Origin: Oleispirillum sp963668495 | GTDB taxonomy: Bacteria; Pseudomonadota; Alphaproteobacteria; Rhodospirillales; Rhodospirillaceae | Direction of reading: 5' to 3' | Assembly: GCA_963668495.1 (NCBI GenBank) | Contig: OY764545.1 | Span: forward strand, 1,550,001 to 1,614,000 | Length of the DNA stretch: 64,000 bases | Part shown: positions 34,109-42,232 of the stretch, piece after piece | How the letters are laid out: every line of letters begins with the position of its first letter | Position numbering within the stretch: the stretch's first letter is position 1 | Position numbers and translations under genes: made by a program | The notes under the pieces: generated by a model | Seen by the model: the letters and a program-made list of their open reading frames with translations, nothing else | Databases searched by the model: none | What the model was told of the DNA's origin: nothing

Positions 34109-34555
34109 CTAGCTCTCCGTAGTGTCGATGCCGGTGATGCCAAGTCGCCGGATTTCGATTTTAGGGCACTTGTCCATAATGACGGTTAACCCTGCGGCTT
34201 CTCCGCGTTTTGCAGCCTCAGGATCAATAACGCCAAGCTGCATCCATGCTACTTTTGCTCCGATGGCAATTGCCGCATCTACATAAGCACCTGCCTGTGC
34301 ACTGTTGCGGAAAATGTCCACCATGTCGATGGCATCGGGAATGTCTGAAAGGGTGGCGTATACGGTTTCTGAAAGCAGAGTTTGCCCAGCAAGACCGGGG
34401 TTGACCGGAATAACGCGATAGCCGTGATCCTGTAAAAAGGCCATGACTTCGTGGCTTGGACGGTGCGGGTTGGCGGAGGCTCCAACCAAGGCAATGGTCC
34501 TGACGGAGGACAAAACGCGCTTTAAAGTGTCGTCCGACATCGTGGTCTGGGGCAT
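34109..34555 (-). CDS. CoA-binding domain protein (YccU family)
   Basis: A 148-residue single-domain CoA-binding protein with a Rossmann fold like that of succinyl-CoA synthetase alpha. Typical motifs: TIALVGASANPHRPSHEVM (residues 20-38), HGYRVIPVNPGLAG (about 44-57), IDMVDIFRNSAQA (about 75-88) and the closing GLTVIMDKCPKIE. Family function is unknown; CoA or NAD binding is inferred from fold. The start may be M1 or M6 (MSDDTLKRV). Confidence 0.88.
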   Translation of the reverse strand: MPQTTMSDDTLKRVLSSVRTIALVGASANPHRPSHEVMAFLQDHGYRVIPVNPGLAGQTLLSETVYATLSDIPDAIDMVDIFRNSAQAGAYVDAAIAIGAKVAWMQLGVIDPEAAKRGEAAGLTVIMDKCPKIEIRRLGITGIDTTES

Positions 34556-34595
34556 CGTTGGCTCCGGTCTTGGTTGAATTCCTGACCAACATATT

Positions 34596-34626
34596 GCCGC
34601 GCTTGAGGTTTTGGTTCAAGCGCGGC
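34596..34626. terminator. Hairpin after the phosphomutase-like gene
   Basis: Perfect 11-base-pair stem GCCGCGCTTGA (34596-34606) with TCAAGCGCGGC (34616-34626), 9-base loop. There is no U-run on the minus strand, so termination would be weak or Rho-assisted. Confidence 0.5.
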
Positions 34627-34695
34627 GCTCAGTTTGTGGCTTTTTGCCATCTTTTTCTGTGTTGCCCGTTTTGTTGTTGTTATTGGGGCGCGATG

Positions 34696-35700
34696 TCAGA
34701 TGGCTCCGGCAATCGCGGTGAGGGCTGCAACGGGAACAGAGCCCTTCCCAAGAGTTAGTGTATCCATATCCAGATTGGCGATATGCGTGGATACCTTGTC
34801 GTTACTTTCCGTTAAAACTCGTATGACCTTTAAGGTGTGTTTCAGTAGGTCGCTTCGTGCTTTGCGGCGTGACGCAAGCAAACCATTTCCTGCAACGGGT
34901 TGCCGTTTGTTGCGTTTGGACAGAATGCCAAGCTGGTGTTGTTCATGGATATGACGGCCCACTTCGTCACACATTTGCAGCAATGTGCCATCAGCATTCA
35001 TTGAGATACCAAGATCAAAACCACCGGAGATTACAAGGTTGCTAAGGCTGATGTGTTCACCGGATTTGTTGAGTTTTCGGGCTGTCGTGCCGTTGGCTTG
35101 ATTGACGACGACATGGCGTCCGGGCAATGTCGAGGCAAGGCTGGATATAATTTCGGATGCGGCGCCGTGGTTTACATCCCAGACCACGGAAAGCTGCCCT
35201 TTACGGGGGCGTGTGCCGTGCAGTAACCAGCGCATGTATCCATTGAACAAGTCAATTTCCGTGCAGCGACCATTACCATCAGCCGCGCGGAAGCTTTCGG
35301 TGCGGCAATTTTCCAGCATGGTTTTCAGGGCAAAACTTGGTACGGGTTTGTTGTCCAGAACTAAACGGAAGCCGATTGCATCTTCACCACCTTCGCCCGG
35401 TGTGATCATTAATGCGTTGGCTATGTTCAGGCTGCGCGTTGCGTAGGTCAGCATAGAATATGGGGCGACACCAATGGACGTAACTTGGCATCCGGCTCCG
35501 GTCAGGCCGCCGATGATCAATCCGACGTACTTCCGACTAAGGGGGCTGTTGTCCGTTGCGATGATGATTTGCCGGGATCGACCGCCCGAAATTTCGGTGC
35601 CGATGTGCAAGGCAAAGCGGTAAATATCATTTTGCGAAATTGCATCATTAAAGGTGCCGCAAATATGGTGGTCCTGATGGATGGTAATGGTGCCGGACAT
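34696..35700 (-). CDS. Degenerate phosphohexomutase-like protein (probable pseudoenzyme)
   Basis: A 334-residue protein homologous to the first two or three domains of phosphomannomutase/phosphoglucomutase (about 450-460 residues). Residues 46-120 follow domain I closely (IIIATDNSPLSRKYVGLIIG, then GLTGAGCQV). The phosphoserine loop, normally TASHNP, reads TPGEGG at 100-105, so the catalytic serine is gone. VVWDVNHGAASEIISSL (172-188) is the domain II motif. The metal loop, normally DGDGDR, aligns with NADGTL at 235-240 inside DLGISMNADGTLLQ, so two of three metal-binding aspartates are lost. The C-terminal phosphate-binding domain is missing. It cannot be a mutase by the known mechanism and may bind a sugar phosphate as a sensor or regulator. 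The ATG at 35700 is fixed by GGGGAG upstream. Confidence 0.8.
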   Translation of the reverse strand: MSGTITIHQDHHICGTFNDAISQNDIYRFALHIGTEISGGRSRQIIIATDNSPLSRKYVGLIIGGLTGAGCQVTSIGVAPYSMLTYATRSLNIANALMITPGEGGEDAIGFRLVLDNKPVPSFALKTMLENCRTESFRAADGNGRCTEIDLFNGYMRWLLHGTRPRKGQLSVVWDVNHGAASEIISSLASTLPGRHVVVNQANGTTARKLNKSGEHISLSNLVISGGFDLGISMNADGTLLQMCDEVGRHIHEQHQLGILSKRNKRQPVAGNGLLASRRKARSDLLKHTLKVIRVLTESNDKVSTHIANLDMDTLTLGKGSVPVAALTAIAGAI

Positions 35701-35818
35701 GCTGGTTACTCCCCGTCTGCAATTTCGTACAATTGAAAGCAGTAGAGCAGGAAGCATGCCAAACTGAGGTAATGTTCTAAGTGACTGCAAATATTGAATC
35801 TTGTTGAACGTGTAGCGA

Positions 35819-35880
35819 TGCAGAATGCAACCAATTTTGCAAATTGCAGACTGGAAATGATCCAATATGCAAAATTTGCA
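35819..35880. promoter_or_regulatory. Array of TGCA dyads between the phosphomutase-like gene and rplM
   Basis: Six TGCA cores begin at 35819, 35826, 35838, 35845, 35868 and 35877, forming TGCAGAATGCA, TGCAAATTGCA and TGCAAAATTTGCA. The last two dyad centres are 31 bases apart, about three helical turns. This is a likely multi-site operator 119 bases from the phosphomutase-like ATG and about 195 from rplM. The regulator is unknown. The rest of 35701-36074 is AT-rich and has no gene. Confidence 0.5.
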
Positions 35881-35988
35881 ATTTCCAAAAATGGCGTAAC
35901 TGCATGAATTTAAAGCGGAAACAAAGCGGTACTCAAATACCACACAATAACATATTGATTTACAATGATTAATTTATGTTGATTGTTC

Positions 35989-36039
35989 GCGGAAATATGA
36001 GATACTCCGCGCCCACTGACGAAGGCGTGGTGTCTTCGT
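35989..36039 (+). promoter_or_regulatory. rplM leader hairpins
   Basis: Two small stems in the mRNA leader: GCGGA (35989-35993) with TCCGC (36006-36010), and ACGAAG (36019-36024) with CTTCGT (36034-36039). They end 35 bases before the rplM ATG and might serve L13 autoregulation. No known leader family was matched. Confidence 0.3.
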
Positions 36040-36074
36040 TATCATGATTTCGAACTTAACAGACGGATGGTGTT

Positions 36075-36539
36075 ATGAAGACCTATTCCGCAAAACCGTC
36101 GGAAGTTGAAAGCAAGTGGTTGCTGATCGATGCCGAGGACGTGGTCCTGGGTCGTCTGGCATCCATCGTTGCCAACATCCTGCGCGGTAAGCACAAACCG
36201 ACCTATACTCCGCATATCGATTGCGGTGACCATGTTGTCATCATCAACGCCGAAAAAGTCAAACTGACTGGCCGTAAGCTGACTGACAAGCGTTTCTACT
36301 GGCACACCGGATATCCGGGCGGCATCAAAAACCGCACCATGGAAGACATCCTGACTGGTGATCACCCGGAACGCGTCATCGAAAAAGCGATTCAACGTAT
36401 GGTGCCGAAGGGTCCGCTGGGCCGTGCGCAACTGAAAAAACTGCGCGTGTATGCTGGCACTGAACATCCTCATGAAGCACAGCAGCCGGAAGCTTTCGAC
36501 GTTGCGGCTCTGAACCCGAAAAATAAGCGGAGCGTGTAA
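36075..36539 (+). CDS. rplM: Ribosomal protein L13 (uL13)
   Basis: A 154-residue 50S subunit protein that binds 23S rRNA early in assembly. It begins MKTYSAKPSEVESKWLLIDA, the alphaproteobacterial form, and contains VLGRLASIVANILRGKHK, the GDHVVIINAEKVKLTG core and RMVPKGPLGRAQLKKLRVYAG. Three bases separate it from rpsI, the universal L13-S9 pair. Codon use is strongly biased, as expected for a highly expressed gene. Confidence 0.98.
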   Translation: MKTYSAKPSEVESKWLLIDAEDVVLGRLASIVANILRGKHKPTYTPHIDCGDHVVIINAEKVKLTGRKLTDKRFYWHTGYPGGIKNRTMEDILTGDHPERVIEKAIQRMVPKGPLGRAQLKKLRVYAGTEHPHEAQQPEAFDVAALNPKNKRSV

Positions 36540-36542
36540 TCC

Positions 36543-37013
36543 ATGGCTGATGATCTGAAGTCCCTGGAGGCATTGAAAGACGCTGAAGTGGCAGCTCCGG
36601 CTAAAGCTGAACCGAAGCGTGACGAATTTGGTCGTTCCTATGCAACTGGTCGCCGTAAAGACGCCGTTGCTCGTGTTTGGGTGAAACCGGGTACCGGTAA
36701 AATCACCGTAAACGGCCGTGACATCATGGAATACTTCCAACGTCCGGTGCTGCGTATGGTGATCAACCAACCGTTCGCTGTGTCCGATCGTGAAGGTCAA
36801 TTCGACGTGGTCTGCACCGTTAAAGGTGGCGGCATGTCCGGTCAAGCTGGTGCCGTGCGCCACGGGATCAGCGTTGCGCTGAACCTGTTCGAGCCGGAAC
36901 TGCGTCCGGTTCTGAAAAAGAACGGTTTCCTTACCCGCGACTCCCGTACCGTCGAACGGAAAAAATACGGCCGCGCAAAAGCTCGTCGTTCGTTCCAGTT
37001 CTCCAAACGTTAA
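36543..37013 (+). CDS. rpsI: Ribosomal protein S9 (uS9)
   Basis: A 156-residue 30S subunit protein whose C-terminal tail reaches the P-site tRNA. The core starts YATGRRKDAVARVWVKPG at about residue 36. GGGMSGQAGAVRHGISVAL is the central signature, and the end KKYGRAKARRSFQFSKR is the invariant basic tail ending in Lys-Arg. A charged N-terminal extension of about 30 residues (KSLEALKDAEVAAPAKAEPK) is usual in alphaproteobacteria. It is co-transcribed with rplM and followed by two hairpins. Confidence 0.98.
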   Translation: MADDLKSLEALKDAEVAAPAKAEPKRDEFGRSYATGRRKDAVARVWVKPGTGKITVNGRDIMEYFQRPVLRMVINQPFAVSDREGQFDVVCTVKGGGMSGQAGAVRHGISVALNLFEPELRPVLKKNGFLTRDSRTVERKKYGRAKARRSFQFSKR

Positions 37014-37017
37014 GGTT

Positions 37018-37077
37018 ATCCTCCTTTCGGAGGATCGATCACCAAAAAACCCGCTACCAATTGGTGGCGGGTTTTTT
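37018..37077 (+). terminator. Double hairpin terminator after rpsI
   Basis: A short stem ATCCTCC/GGAGGAT with loop TTTC is followed by a strong stem AAAAAACCCGC-T-ACC with GGT-G-GCGGGTTTTTT (37044-37077) around AATT. The second is a standard intrinsic terminator and faces the DUF3012 gene. Confidence 0.9.
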
Positions 37078-37118
37078 GCGTTTGGCTACGTGCAGGGATT
37101 ATTGGGCATGCGTGGGGT

Positions 37119-37298
37119 TTATTGGGCGCAGCTTTTTGTGAATTCAGCCACTTCTTCGGCTGTCCAGGTGACTTTGTCCTTCTGTTTCATTTCCTGACAC
37201 CATTTTTCGGAGCCGACTTCAGGAGAACATGCAGATAAACCGACAAGGCCTACGCCAATGCATGCCACCGTGAGGAGATTCTTGGTAATGGACTTCAT
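37119..37298 (-). CDS. Small DUF3012-like lipoprotein
   Basis: A 59-residue lipoprotein precursor: MKSITKNLLTVACIGVGLVG leads to the lipobox LSAC (Cys24). The mature part is SPEVGSEKWCQEMKQKDK, then TWTAEEVAEFTKSC. This matches the small DUF3012 family, whose EVGSxxWC start and TAxEAxxYxKxC end hold two cysteines (Cys34, Cys57), probably a disulfide in the periplasm. GGAG lies six bases before the ATG. Function is unknown. It is too short to be caught by usual length cut-offs. The 270 bases upstream, to 37569, are AT-rich with no other gene. Confidence 0.8.
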   Translation of the reverse strand: MKSITKNLLTVACIGVGLVGLSACSPEVGSEKWCQEMKQKDKVTWTAEEVAEFTKSCAQ

Positions 37299-37569
37299 TC
37301 TTCACTCCATGTCGTAATCATCGTGCAGGAGCTGTAATACTAACGAATATTGATTTGATATTGCAAATAAAGATTTTAAATATTTGAGCTTATAGACAAT
37401 CTACTTACTGGTTTATTTGGGGGCGGCTAAGGGTGATTATTTAGACTGTTGATGGCGTTGGATGAAAACTTTCCACGGAAGCCGATGGTTGACCAACGGT
37501 CGCAGAAATATCAGATTGGACAATACTCCTTCCTACTTCCTCAACCCATAAGCAAGATTGGATTTGGCA

Positions 37570-38238
37570 ATGACTGTCACCTATGACGCCCAAGGCGGTG
37601 TGGCCCTGATAACTATGGATGATGGAAAGGCCAATGCCGTTTCCCCCACGTTGTTGCGGGAATTGCACGCGGCGCTTGATCGGGCGGAAGCCGAGCAGCA
37701 TGTGGTGGTACTTGCCGGACGTGCCGGGAAGTTCTGTGCTGGTTTTGATCTGTCCGTGGTGCAAAGTGGTCCTGATGCGGCACAGGAACTGATGGCAGGT
37801 GGGGCGAACCTTGCCCGCCGTATGTTGACATTCCCGACACCGATTGTGCTGGCGTGTACGGGGCACTGCTTGGCTATGGGGGCGTTGCTGGCGTTATCCG
37901 CAGATTACCGGATCGGTGCAGAAGGCAGCTTTAAAATTGGCCTGAACGAAGTCGCAATCAAAATGACCATGCCGTACTTTGGGGTGGAACTTGCCAAGGC
38001 GCGGTTGGCGCGTCCGTACCAAATCCCCACAGTTGCCTGCAGCATGTTGCTTGCCCCGCATGAAGCTGTACAGGCCGGTTTTCTGGATCGGGTTGTGGCA
38101 CCGGATCAAGTGGTCTCAGAAGCCATGGCCTTTGCCGGGCAGTTGACGGCAATTGATTATGCCGCACATCATGCCACCAAATTGCGTATGCGTGCAGATC
38201 TGTTGGCAGCCTTGGATAGTCGTGAACCGGGGATGTGA
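37570..38238 (+). CDS. Enoyl-CoA hydratase/isomerase (crotonase) family protein
   Basis: A 222-residue crotonase. Typical motifs are DDGKANAVSPTLLRELHAAL (about 16-35), VLAGRAGKFCAGFDLS (about 47-62; CoA oxyanion hole) and GHCLAMGALLALSADYRIGA (about 97-116; second oxyanion Gly). The usual first catalytic Glu region reads LLALSADYR and the second FKIGLNEVAIKMTMPYFGVEL, so hydratase chemistry is possible but substrate is open. It is shorter than the usual 255-260 residues, lacking part of the C-terminal helices. The stop overlaps the LysE ATG (TGATG). Confidence 0.88.
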   Translation: MTVTYDAQGGVALITMDDGKANAVSPTLLRELHAALDRAEAEQHVVVLAGRAGKFCAGFDLSVVQSGPDAAQELMAGGANLARRMLTFPTPIVLACTGHCLAMGALLALSADYRIGAEGSFKIGLNEVAIKMTMPYFGVELAKARLARPYQIPTVACSMLLAPHEAVQAGFLDRVVAPDQVVSEAMAFAGQLTAIDYAAHHATKLRMRADLLAALDSREPGM

Positions 38239-38861
38239 TGTTGGTTGACTGGACGCTGATTGCCTTATTCCTTCCGACGGCATTTTTTATTTCTGTTACC
38301 CCCGGTATGTGTATGACCCTTGCCCTGACATTGGGGTTGTCCATTGGCTACAAACGTACTTTGTGGATGATGGCAGGTGAACTGTTGGGGGTTGCGTGTG
38401 TCATGGTTGCCGCTGTCGTCGGTATGGCAGCGGTCATGTTGCGCTATCCGGATGTGTTTACTGTGTTCAAGTGGTGCGGTGGCGCATACCTGATTTGGCT
38501 TGGGGCGCAAATGTGGCAATCACGCGGTCGTATGGCGCTTTCACTTGAACCGATGCAGTGCGGCTTGCCAAACACAACCTTGGCGGTGCAGGGCTTTGTG
38601 ACCGCAGTTGCGAACCCGAAAGGTTGGGCCTTTTTTGCAACGCTCTTGCCGCCATTTTTGTCGCCGACCCATCCATTGCCATCACAAATTGCGGTTTTGG
38701 TCGCAGTGTTTTTGGTTGTTGAGTTTTTTTGTCTGACCCTTTATGCCGCCGGGGGAAAGACGCTCCGCCATGTGCTGCAAAAAAGTGGGAATGTGCGAAT
38801 TATGAACCGTGTCGCCGGAACCTTAATGATAGCGGTGGGGTTATGGTTGGCACTGGGCTGA
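38238..38861 (+). CDS. LysE/RhtB family exporter
   Basis: A 207-residue inner-membrane amino acid or metabolite exporter. It shows the family start FISVTPGMCMTLALTLGLS (about 17-35), GYKRTLWMMAGELLG (about 37-51) and GGAYLIWLGAQMW (about 79-91), with six hydrophobic helices. The ATG shares its A with the crotonase stop TGA, so the two genes are coupled; the pairing might link export to a CoA intermediate, but this is speculative. Substrate unknown. Confidence 0.9.
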   Translation: MLVDWTLIALFLPTAFFISVTPGMCMTLALTLGLSIGYKRTLWMMAGELLGVACVMVAAVVGMAAVMLRYPDVFTVFKWCGGAYLIWLGAQMWQSRGRMALSLEPMQCGLPNTTLAVQGFVTAVANPKGWAFFATLLPPFLSPTHPLPSQIAVLVAVFLVVEFFCLTLYAAGGKTLRHVLQKSGNVRIMNRVAGTLMIAVGLWLALG

Positions 38862-38871
38862 GGAAAAAGTG

Positions 38872-39870
38872 CTAAGAAAGCTCTGCTTCCTGATGGTCTG
38901 CCAGTTTCAATAATTCCATGTATGGATCACCGCTCAGGCCAAGGGCTTTGGCAAATGCTGGTTCGGTCTTCAGGTTTTCAGTCTGCCGCAACTTCATGAC
39001 GCGTTGCCGCAGGCTGTCACCGTGAACCTTTAGCAGTCGTTCTTCGATCAGGAAGTGCTGATAAGCCTGCCCGAGGACTGATGGTTTTTCTTGTCCAAAG
39101 ACTTCAAACTTGATTTCGTCCACGTAAAAGCGGGCCACGTAACTGGCTTCCATATGGACGGTTGTCACTTGATCGTGAAACTCGGCACAGGCGCCGTATT
39201 GCTCACGAACGGCATCTTGGAGTTTTGGCAATGACCAAGCCGAGACGATGATATCCAGATCGGATTGCGGCAGATCAAGGCCAAGGGGAATGGTCCCGGC
39301 GATTAACGGTTGGAATTCATGCAGGCAGTTGAGGATATTGGACGCCCGCAGCGCGTTATAGGCCTGAACGGCGGTTTCCATTCCAATCACACTTTCCAGT
39401 GACAGGTGGTGAAATTTCACGACGCCCGCGGCTGTGGATAGCTTCAGTTCCTGATTGAATGGCTTGCGCAGGCCGGACGTATCAAATGCCAAATGAGGAT
39501 GGCTGGAAATCAAGTCCTGAAACGGGATTGGTAGGACGACTTCGATATGCTCGAACCCCTCAGCGCAGGGCTTGCCGGGCTTGGGCGCGGGCAGTTCCAG
39601 CAGGTCAACAATGCGTCCATCAACTTGAATTGGTGTGTGAAGTTTGTAAGTGGCAATGGGCCTGCCTGCGACTTCACTTTCCGTCAATAGGGTGCCGCAG
39701 CGGGAAAGGATGTCCTTATTCTTGCCGTAGTCTTCGGTTGTTGGTACCCGATAACACAGATGATCAATGCTCCAGTTGCCGATGTGGCAGCCCATGTCTT
39801 CCAGCTCGCGTAGGGCTTGCGAAATATAGTCGTGAGCATCTTGGTGCAGCGTGTCTTTGGATAAGGGCAT
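38872..39870 (-). CDS. Fusion of a YecM-like VOC domain and a DUF4269 nucleotidyltransferase-like domain
   Basis: A 332-residue two-domain protein. Residues 1-180 match YecM (VOC/glyoxalase-like fold): IDHLCYRVPTTEDYGKNK, RPIATYKLHTPIQV, FEHIEVVLP and VVKFHHLSLESVI, with the YecM metal-site pattern His...His...Glu. Residues 185-330 match DUF4269, a small nucleotidyltransferase-like family: ILNCLHEFQPLIAGTIPLGL, DLPQSDLDIIVSAW with the paired Asp motif at about 220, YVARFYVDEIKFEVFGQ, then HFLIEERLL. Each normally occurs as a separate protein of about 180 residues. Fusion suggests a joint reaction on one small molecule, but none is known. It lies 30 bases after the minus-strand methyltransferase. 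Confidence 0.8.
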   Translation of the reverse strand: MPLSKDTLHQDAHDYISQALRELEDMGCHIGNWSIDHLCYRVPTTEDYGKNKDILSRCGTLLTESEVAGRPIATYKLHTPIQVDGRIVDLLELPAPKPGKPCAEGFEHIEVVLPIPFQDLISSHPHLAFDTSGLRKPFNQELKLSTAAGVVKFHHLSLESVIGMETAVQAYNALRASNILNCLHEFQPLIAGTIPLGLDLPQSDLDIIVSAWSLPKLQDAVREQYGACAEFHDQVTTVHMEASYVARFYVDEIKFEVFGQEKPSVLGQAYQHFLIEERLLKVHGDSLRQRVMKLRQTENLKTEPAFAKALGLSGDPYMELLKLADHQEAELS

Positions 39871-39900
39871 TGTTCGGGCAGTCTTATGGCAGGGGGCGAC

Positions 39901-40683
39901 TTAGGCGCCGAATAGATTACGGGCAAAATCAGGAATTTGATCGTAGGCAATGTGGATGCTGTCGCTGGCAGATGCGTGGCGTAATCCGCAATTTTGCCAT
40001 AGCAGGGATAAGCTTTGCGCGCTGTGCAGTGTGATGTGTCCGTTGCGCGGGGCCAGATACCACCAATTTAGGCCTAGTGTATCAATATTGTCCGGTTGGA
40101 TCAGGGTTGAATAAAAAATGATGCCCGTATCAGCGCGGAGCTTATTGAGTGCCGTGGCAAGGTCTTGTGGTGTTGGGGTATGCTCCATGACCTCAAAGCA
40201 TAGGATCAAATCAAAAGGCCCGTTTGGTTGTGCGCCATCCTGCCCCAGAAACGGGTCATACCCGTGTACGTTGGCAAACCCAGCTGATCGCAATAGGTCC
40301 ACAAGTACGCCATTGCCGCTGCCATAATCCAAAATGCGTAAGGAATCCCTAGCGTGACCAAAGCAATTTATCAAAAGAGTCGCGCATTTTTCCGGGCGTT
40401 GTGCGGTAATTTCCGGGTCAACCTGTACATAGTCGTCATTATAGATATGGGTTTTAAAGTCAGAGGCAGAAAAGTCGTCGAATGCGGTTGAGAATATCAA
40501 ACCGCACGCGGGGCAGCGGTGATAGGCAACGGGGGTATCGCGCATCTGTAGGCGTAAGCCATTGATTTCCTCGCAGTTTTTCGAAAAATCAACGCTTCCC
40601 ATGAGTGTGGCATGCGCCCCACAGCATTTGCATACGGCTTTATTTGGTGGAGAAGGCAGTTTGGGGAAGCTGCGCTGGAACAT
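39901..40683 (-). CDS. Class I SAM-dependent methyltransferase with zinc ribbon
   Basis: A 260-residue methyltransferase. A zinc ribbon at the N terminus (CKCCG at about 18-22 and YHRCPACGLIFST at about 54-66) is followed by the SAM domain: ILDYGSGNGVLVDLLRSAGF (about 117-136), VHGYDPF, then FDLILCFEVMEHTPTPQDLA (about 158-177). This layout is common among small-molecule or sugar C/O-methyltransferases and in LPS/O-antigen clusters. The substrate is unknown. It is the first gene of a pair with the YecM-DUF4269 fusion (30 bases apart). Confidence 0.87.
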   Translation of the reverse strand: MFQRSFPKLPSPPNKAVCKCCGAHATLMGSVDFSKNCEEINGLRLQMRDTPVAYHRCPACGLIFSTAFDDFSASDFKTHIYNDDYVQVDPEITAQRPEKCATLLINCFGHARDSLRILDYGSGNGVLVDLLRSAGFANVHGYDPFLGQDGAQPNGPFDLILCFEVMEHTPTPQDLATALNKLRADTGIIFYSTLIQPDNIDTLGLNWWYLAPRNGHITLHSAQSLSLLWQNCGLRHASASDSIHIAYDQIPDFARNLFGA

Positions 40684-40891
40684 GAAAGTATCTTTCGAAT
40701 AGTCGTTGCCATGCGGGTAATTTTGGCGGGTTTTACTCAGTTTTGCAAAGGCAATGCTTGGCTTGTTTTTTTGCTGCTACAGAAAGCTTAACTACGTATG
40801 GATGACTTGCTCTCTGGGGTTTTAGTCATTTCGTTTCATCAGGAAATGTGCAATCCTGAATCTGAATTGGGTTGATAATTAGGGAAAGCGA

Positions 40892-42148
40892 ATGAGTCGG
40901 TCTTCAAGGGTGTTGGTGGTTGAGGATTCCCGCTTCTTTCGTGTTTTGGTTAGAGACGGTATTGCCAAACGCATTCCTGCCGAGGTTGTCGCGGTTGAAA
41001 CACTCGCGGACACGATGGCGGCGGTTGCCACTGAAGAACAGGCATTTGACTTTGCATTGGTGGATCTGGTGTTGCCGGATGCCCCGAATGGTGAGGCTGC
41101 GGACTTTCTTTTGCAGCAAAGGATTCCTTGTGTCGTATTCACGGGAATGTTTTCCGAGCCCATGCGCGAGCGGTTGCTGGCGCAAAAGGTTGTGGACTAT
41201 GTGGTCAAAGATACCCCAGCCAGCCTTGATTATTTGATGGATTTGGTCGAACAGTTGCACAGTAACTATGACCGGAAAGTCCTCGTCGTTGATGATTCCC
41301 AACACACGCGGCGGTACATCGTTGACCAGCTGCAGAACTACAGATTGCGCACACTTGAGGCCGTCGATGGTGAAGATGGTTTGCGGGTATTGGCTGCCAA
41401 TCCAGATGTGCAGCTTGTGATTACCGATTTTCATATGCCCAAAATGAACGGTGTTGAAATGGTGCGCCGGATGCGTGCTCTGCATGGTCGTGACGGGTTG
41501 GCGATTATTGGTGTGTCTTCGGGGGGCGGGAGTGCTCTGTCAGCGAATTTCATTAAGCACGGTGCCAACGATTACCTGAACAAGCCGTTCCTGCGGGAGG
41601 AGTTCTTCTGCCGGGTTATGCAAAATCTGCGCATGTTGGATATGGTGACCAGACTGCGGGAGATGTCCATTCATGATGAACTGACCGATATGCACAATCG
41701 TCGCTATTTGTTTGAAGTTGGTGAAAGCATGTACGCCAGCGCCGCCCGCGGTAAAATCGGTCTGACTGTTGGCGTACTGGATGTTGATCACTTTAAGGCG
41801 GTCAATGATACATATGGTCATGATTGTGGGGATTATGTCCTGCAAGAGGTGGCAAAGCTGTTGAAAGAGGTCTGCCGCAAGACGGATGTGGTCGCCCGCT
41901 TGGGTGGTGAGGAATTTGCGATTTTTGCCGTGGATGTGCAGGATGAGTCAGTCCCCGCATTCTTTGAAAATATTCGCCGTCAACTGGAAGCATTATCATT
42001 GCGTTGGAAAGGCAAGGATCTGGCTATTGCCGCCAGTTTCGGCGTCTGTCATGGGGTCCGCAACAGTTTGCAGGAAATGATGAGCGAAGCGGACAGAATG
42101 CTGTACGTTGCCAAGTCCAATGGCCGTAATCGTGTCGAGATAAGCTGA
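40892..42148 (+). CDS. PleD-like diguanylate cyclase with two receiver domains
   Basis: A 418-residue response regulator: REC1 (residues 4-120; acceptor Asp in ALVDLVLPD), REC2 (130-250; VLVVDDSQHTRRY, acceptor in VITDFHMPKMNG, YLNKPF), and a GGDEF domain (about 265-418). The active site GGEEF is intact and the product-inhibition I-site RxxD (RKTD) sits exactly five residues before it. It should therefore make c-di-GMP with feedback control. The layout is that of PleD, which controls polar development and motility in Caulobacter. No kinase is adjacent. Transcribed alone; 208 bases of non-coding DNA upstream hold no recognised motif. Confidence 0.92.
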   Translation: MSRSSRVLVVEDSRFFRVLVRDGIAKRIPAEVVAVETLADTMAAVATEEQAFDFALVDLVLPDAPNGEAADFLLQQRIPCVVFTGMFSEPMRERLLAQKVVDYVVKDTPASLDYLMDLVEQLHSNYDRKVLVVDDSQHTRRYIVDQLQNYRLRTLEAVDGEDGLRVLAANPDVQLVITDFHMPKMNGVEMVRRMRALHGRDGLAIIGVSSGGGSALSANFIKHGANDYLNKPFLREEFFCRVMQNLRMLDMVTRLREMSIHDELTDMHNRRYLFEVGESMYASAARGKIGLTVGVLDVDHFKAVNDTYGHDCGDYVLQEVAKLLKEVCRKTDVVARLGGEEFAIFAVDVQDESVPAFFENIRRQLEALSLRWKGKDLAIAASFGVCHGVRNSLQEMMSEADRMLYVAKSNGRNRVEIS

Positions 42149-42232
42149 ACTTCATCCATTCCTATTGCACGGACATCTGGCTTTTCTTAATGTGTGCAGG
42201 TTCTGTACATTTTTTCGGAAGAGAGGTCAGTC

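Noticed and set aside
36042..36863. Long minus-strand open frame opposite rplM and rpsI
   Set aside because: Same codon-bias artefact; it runs across two ribosomal protein genes and resembles nothing.
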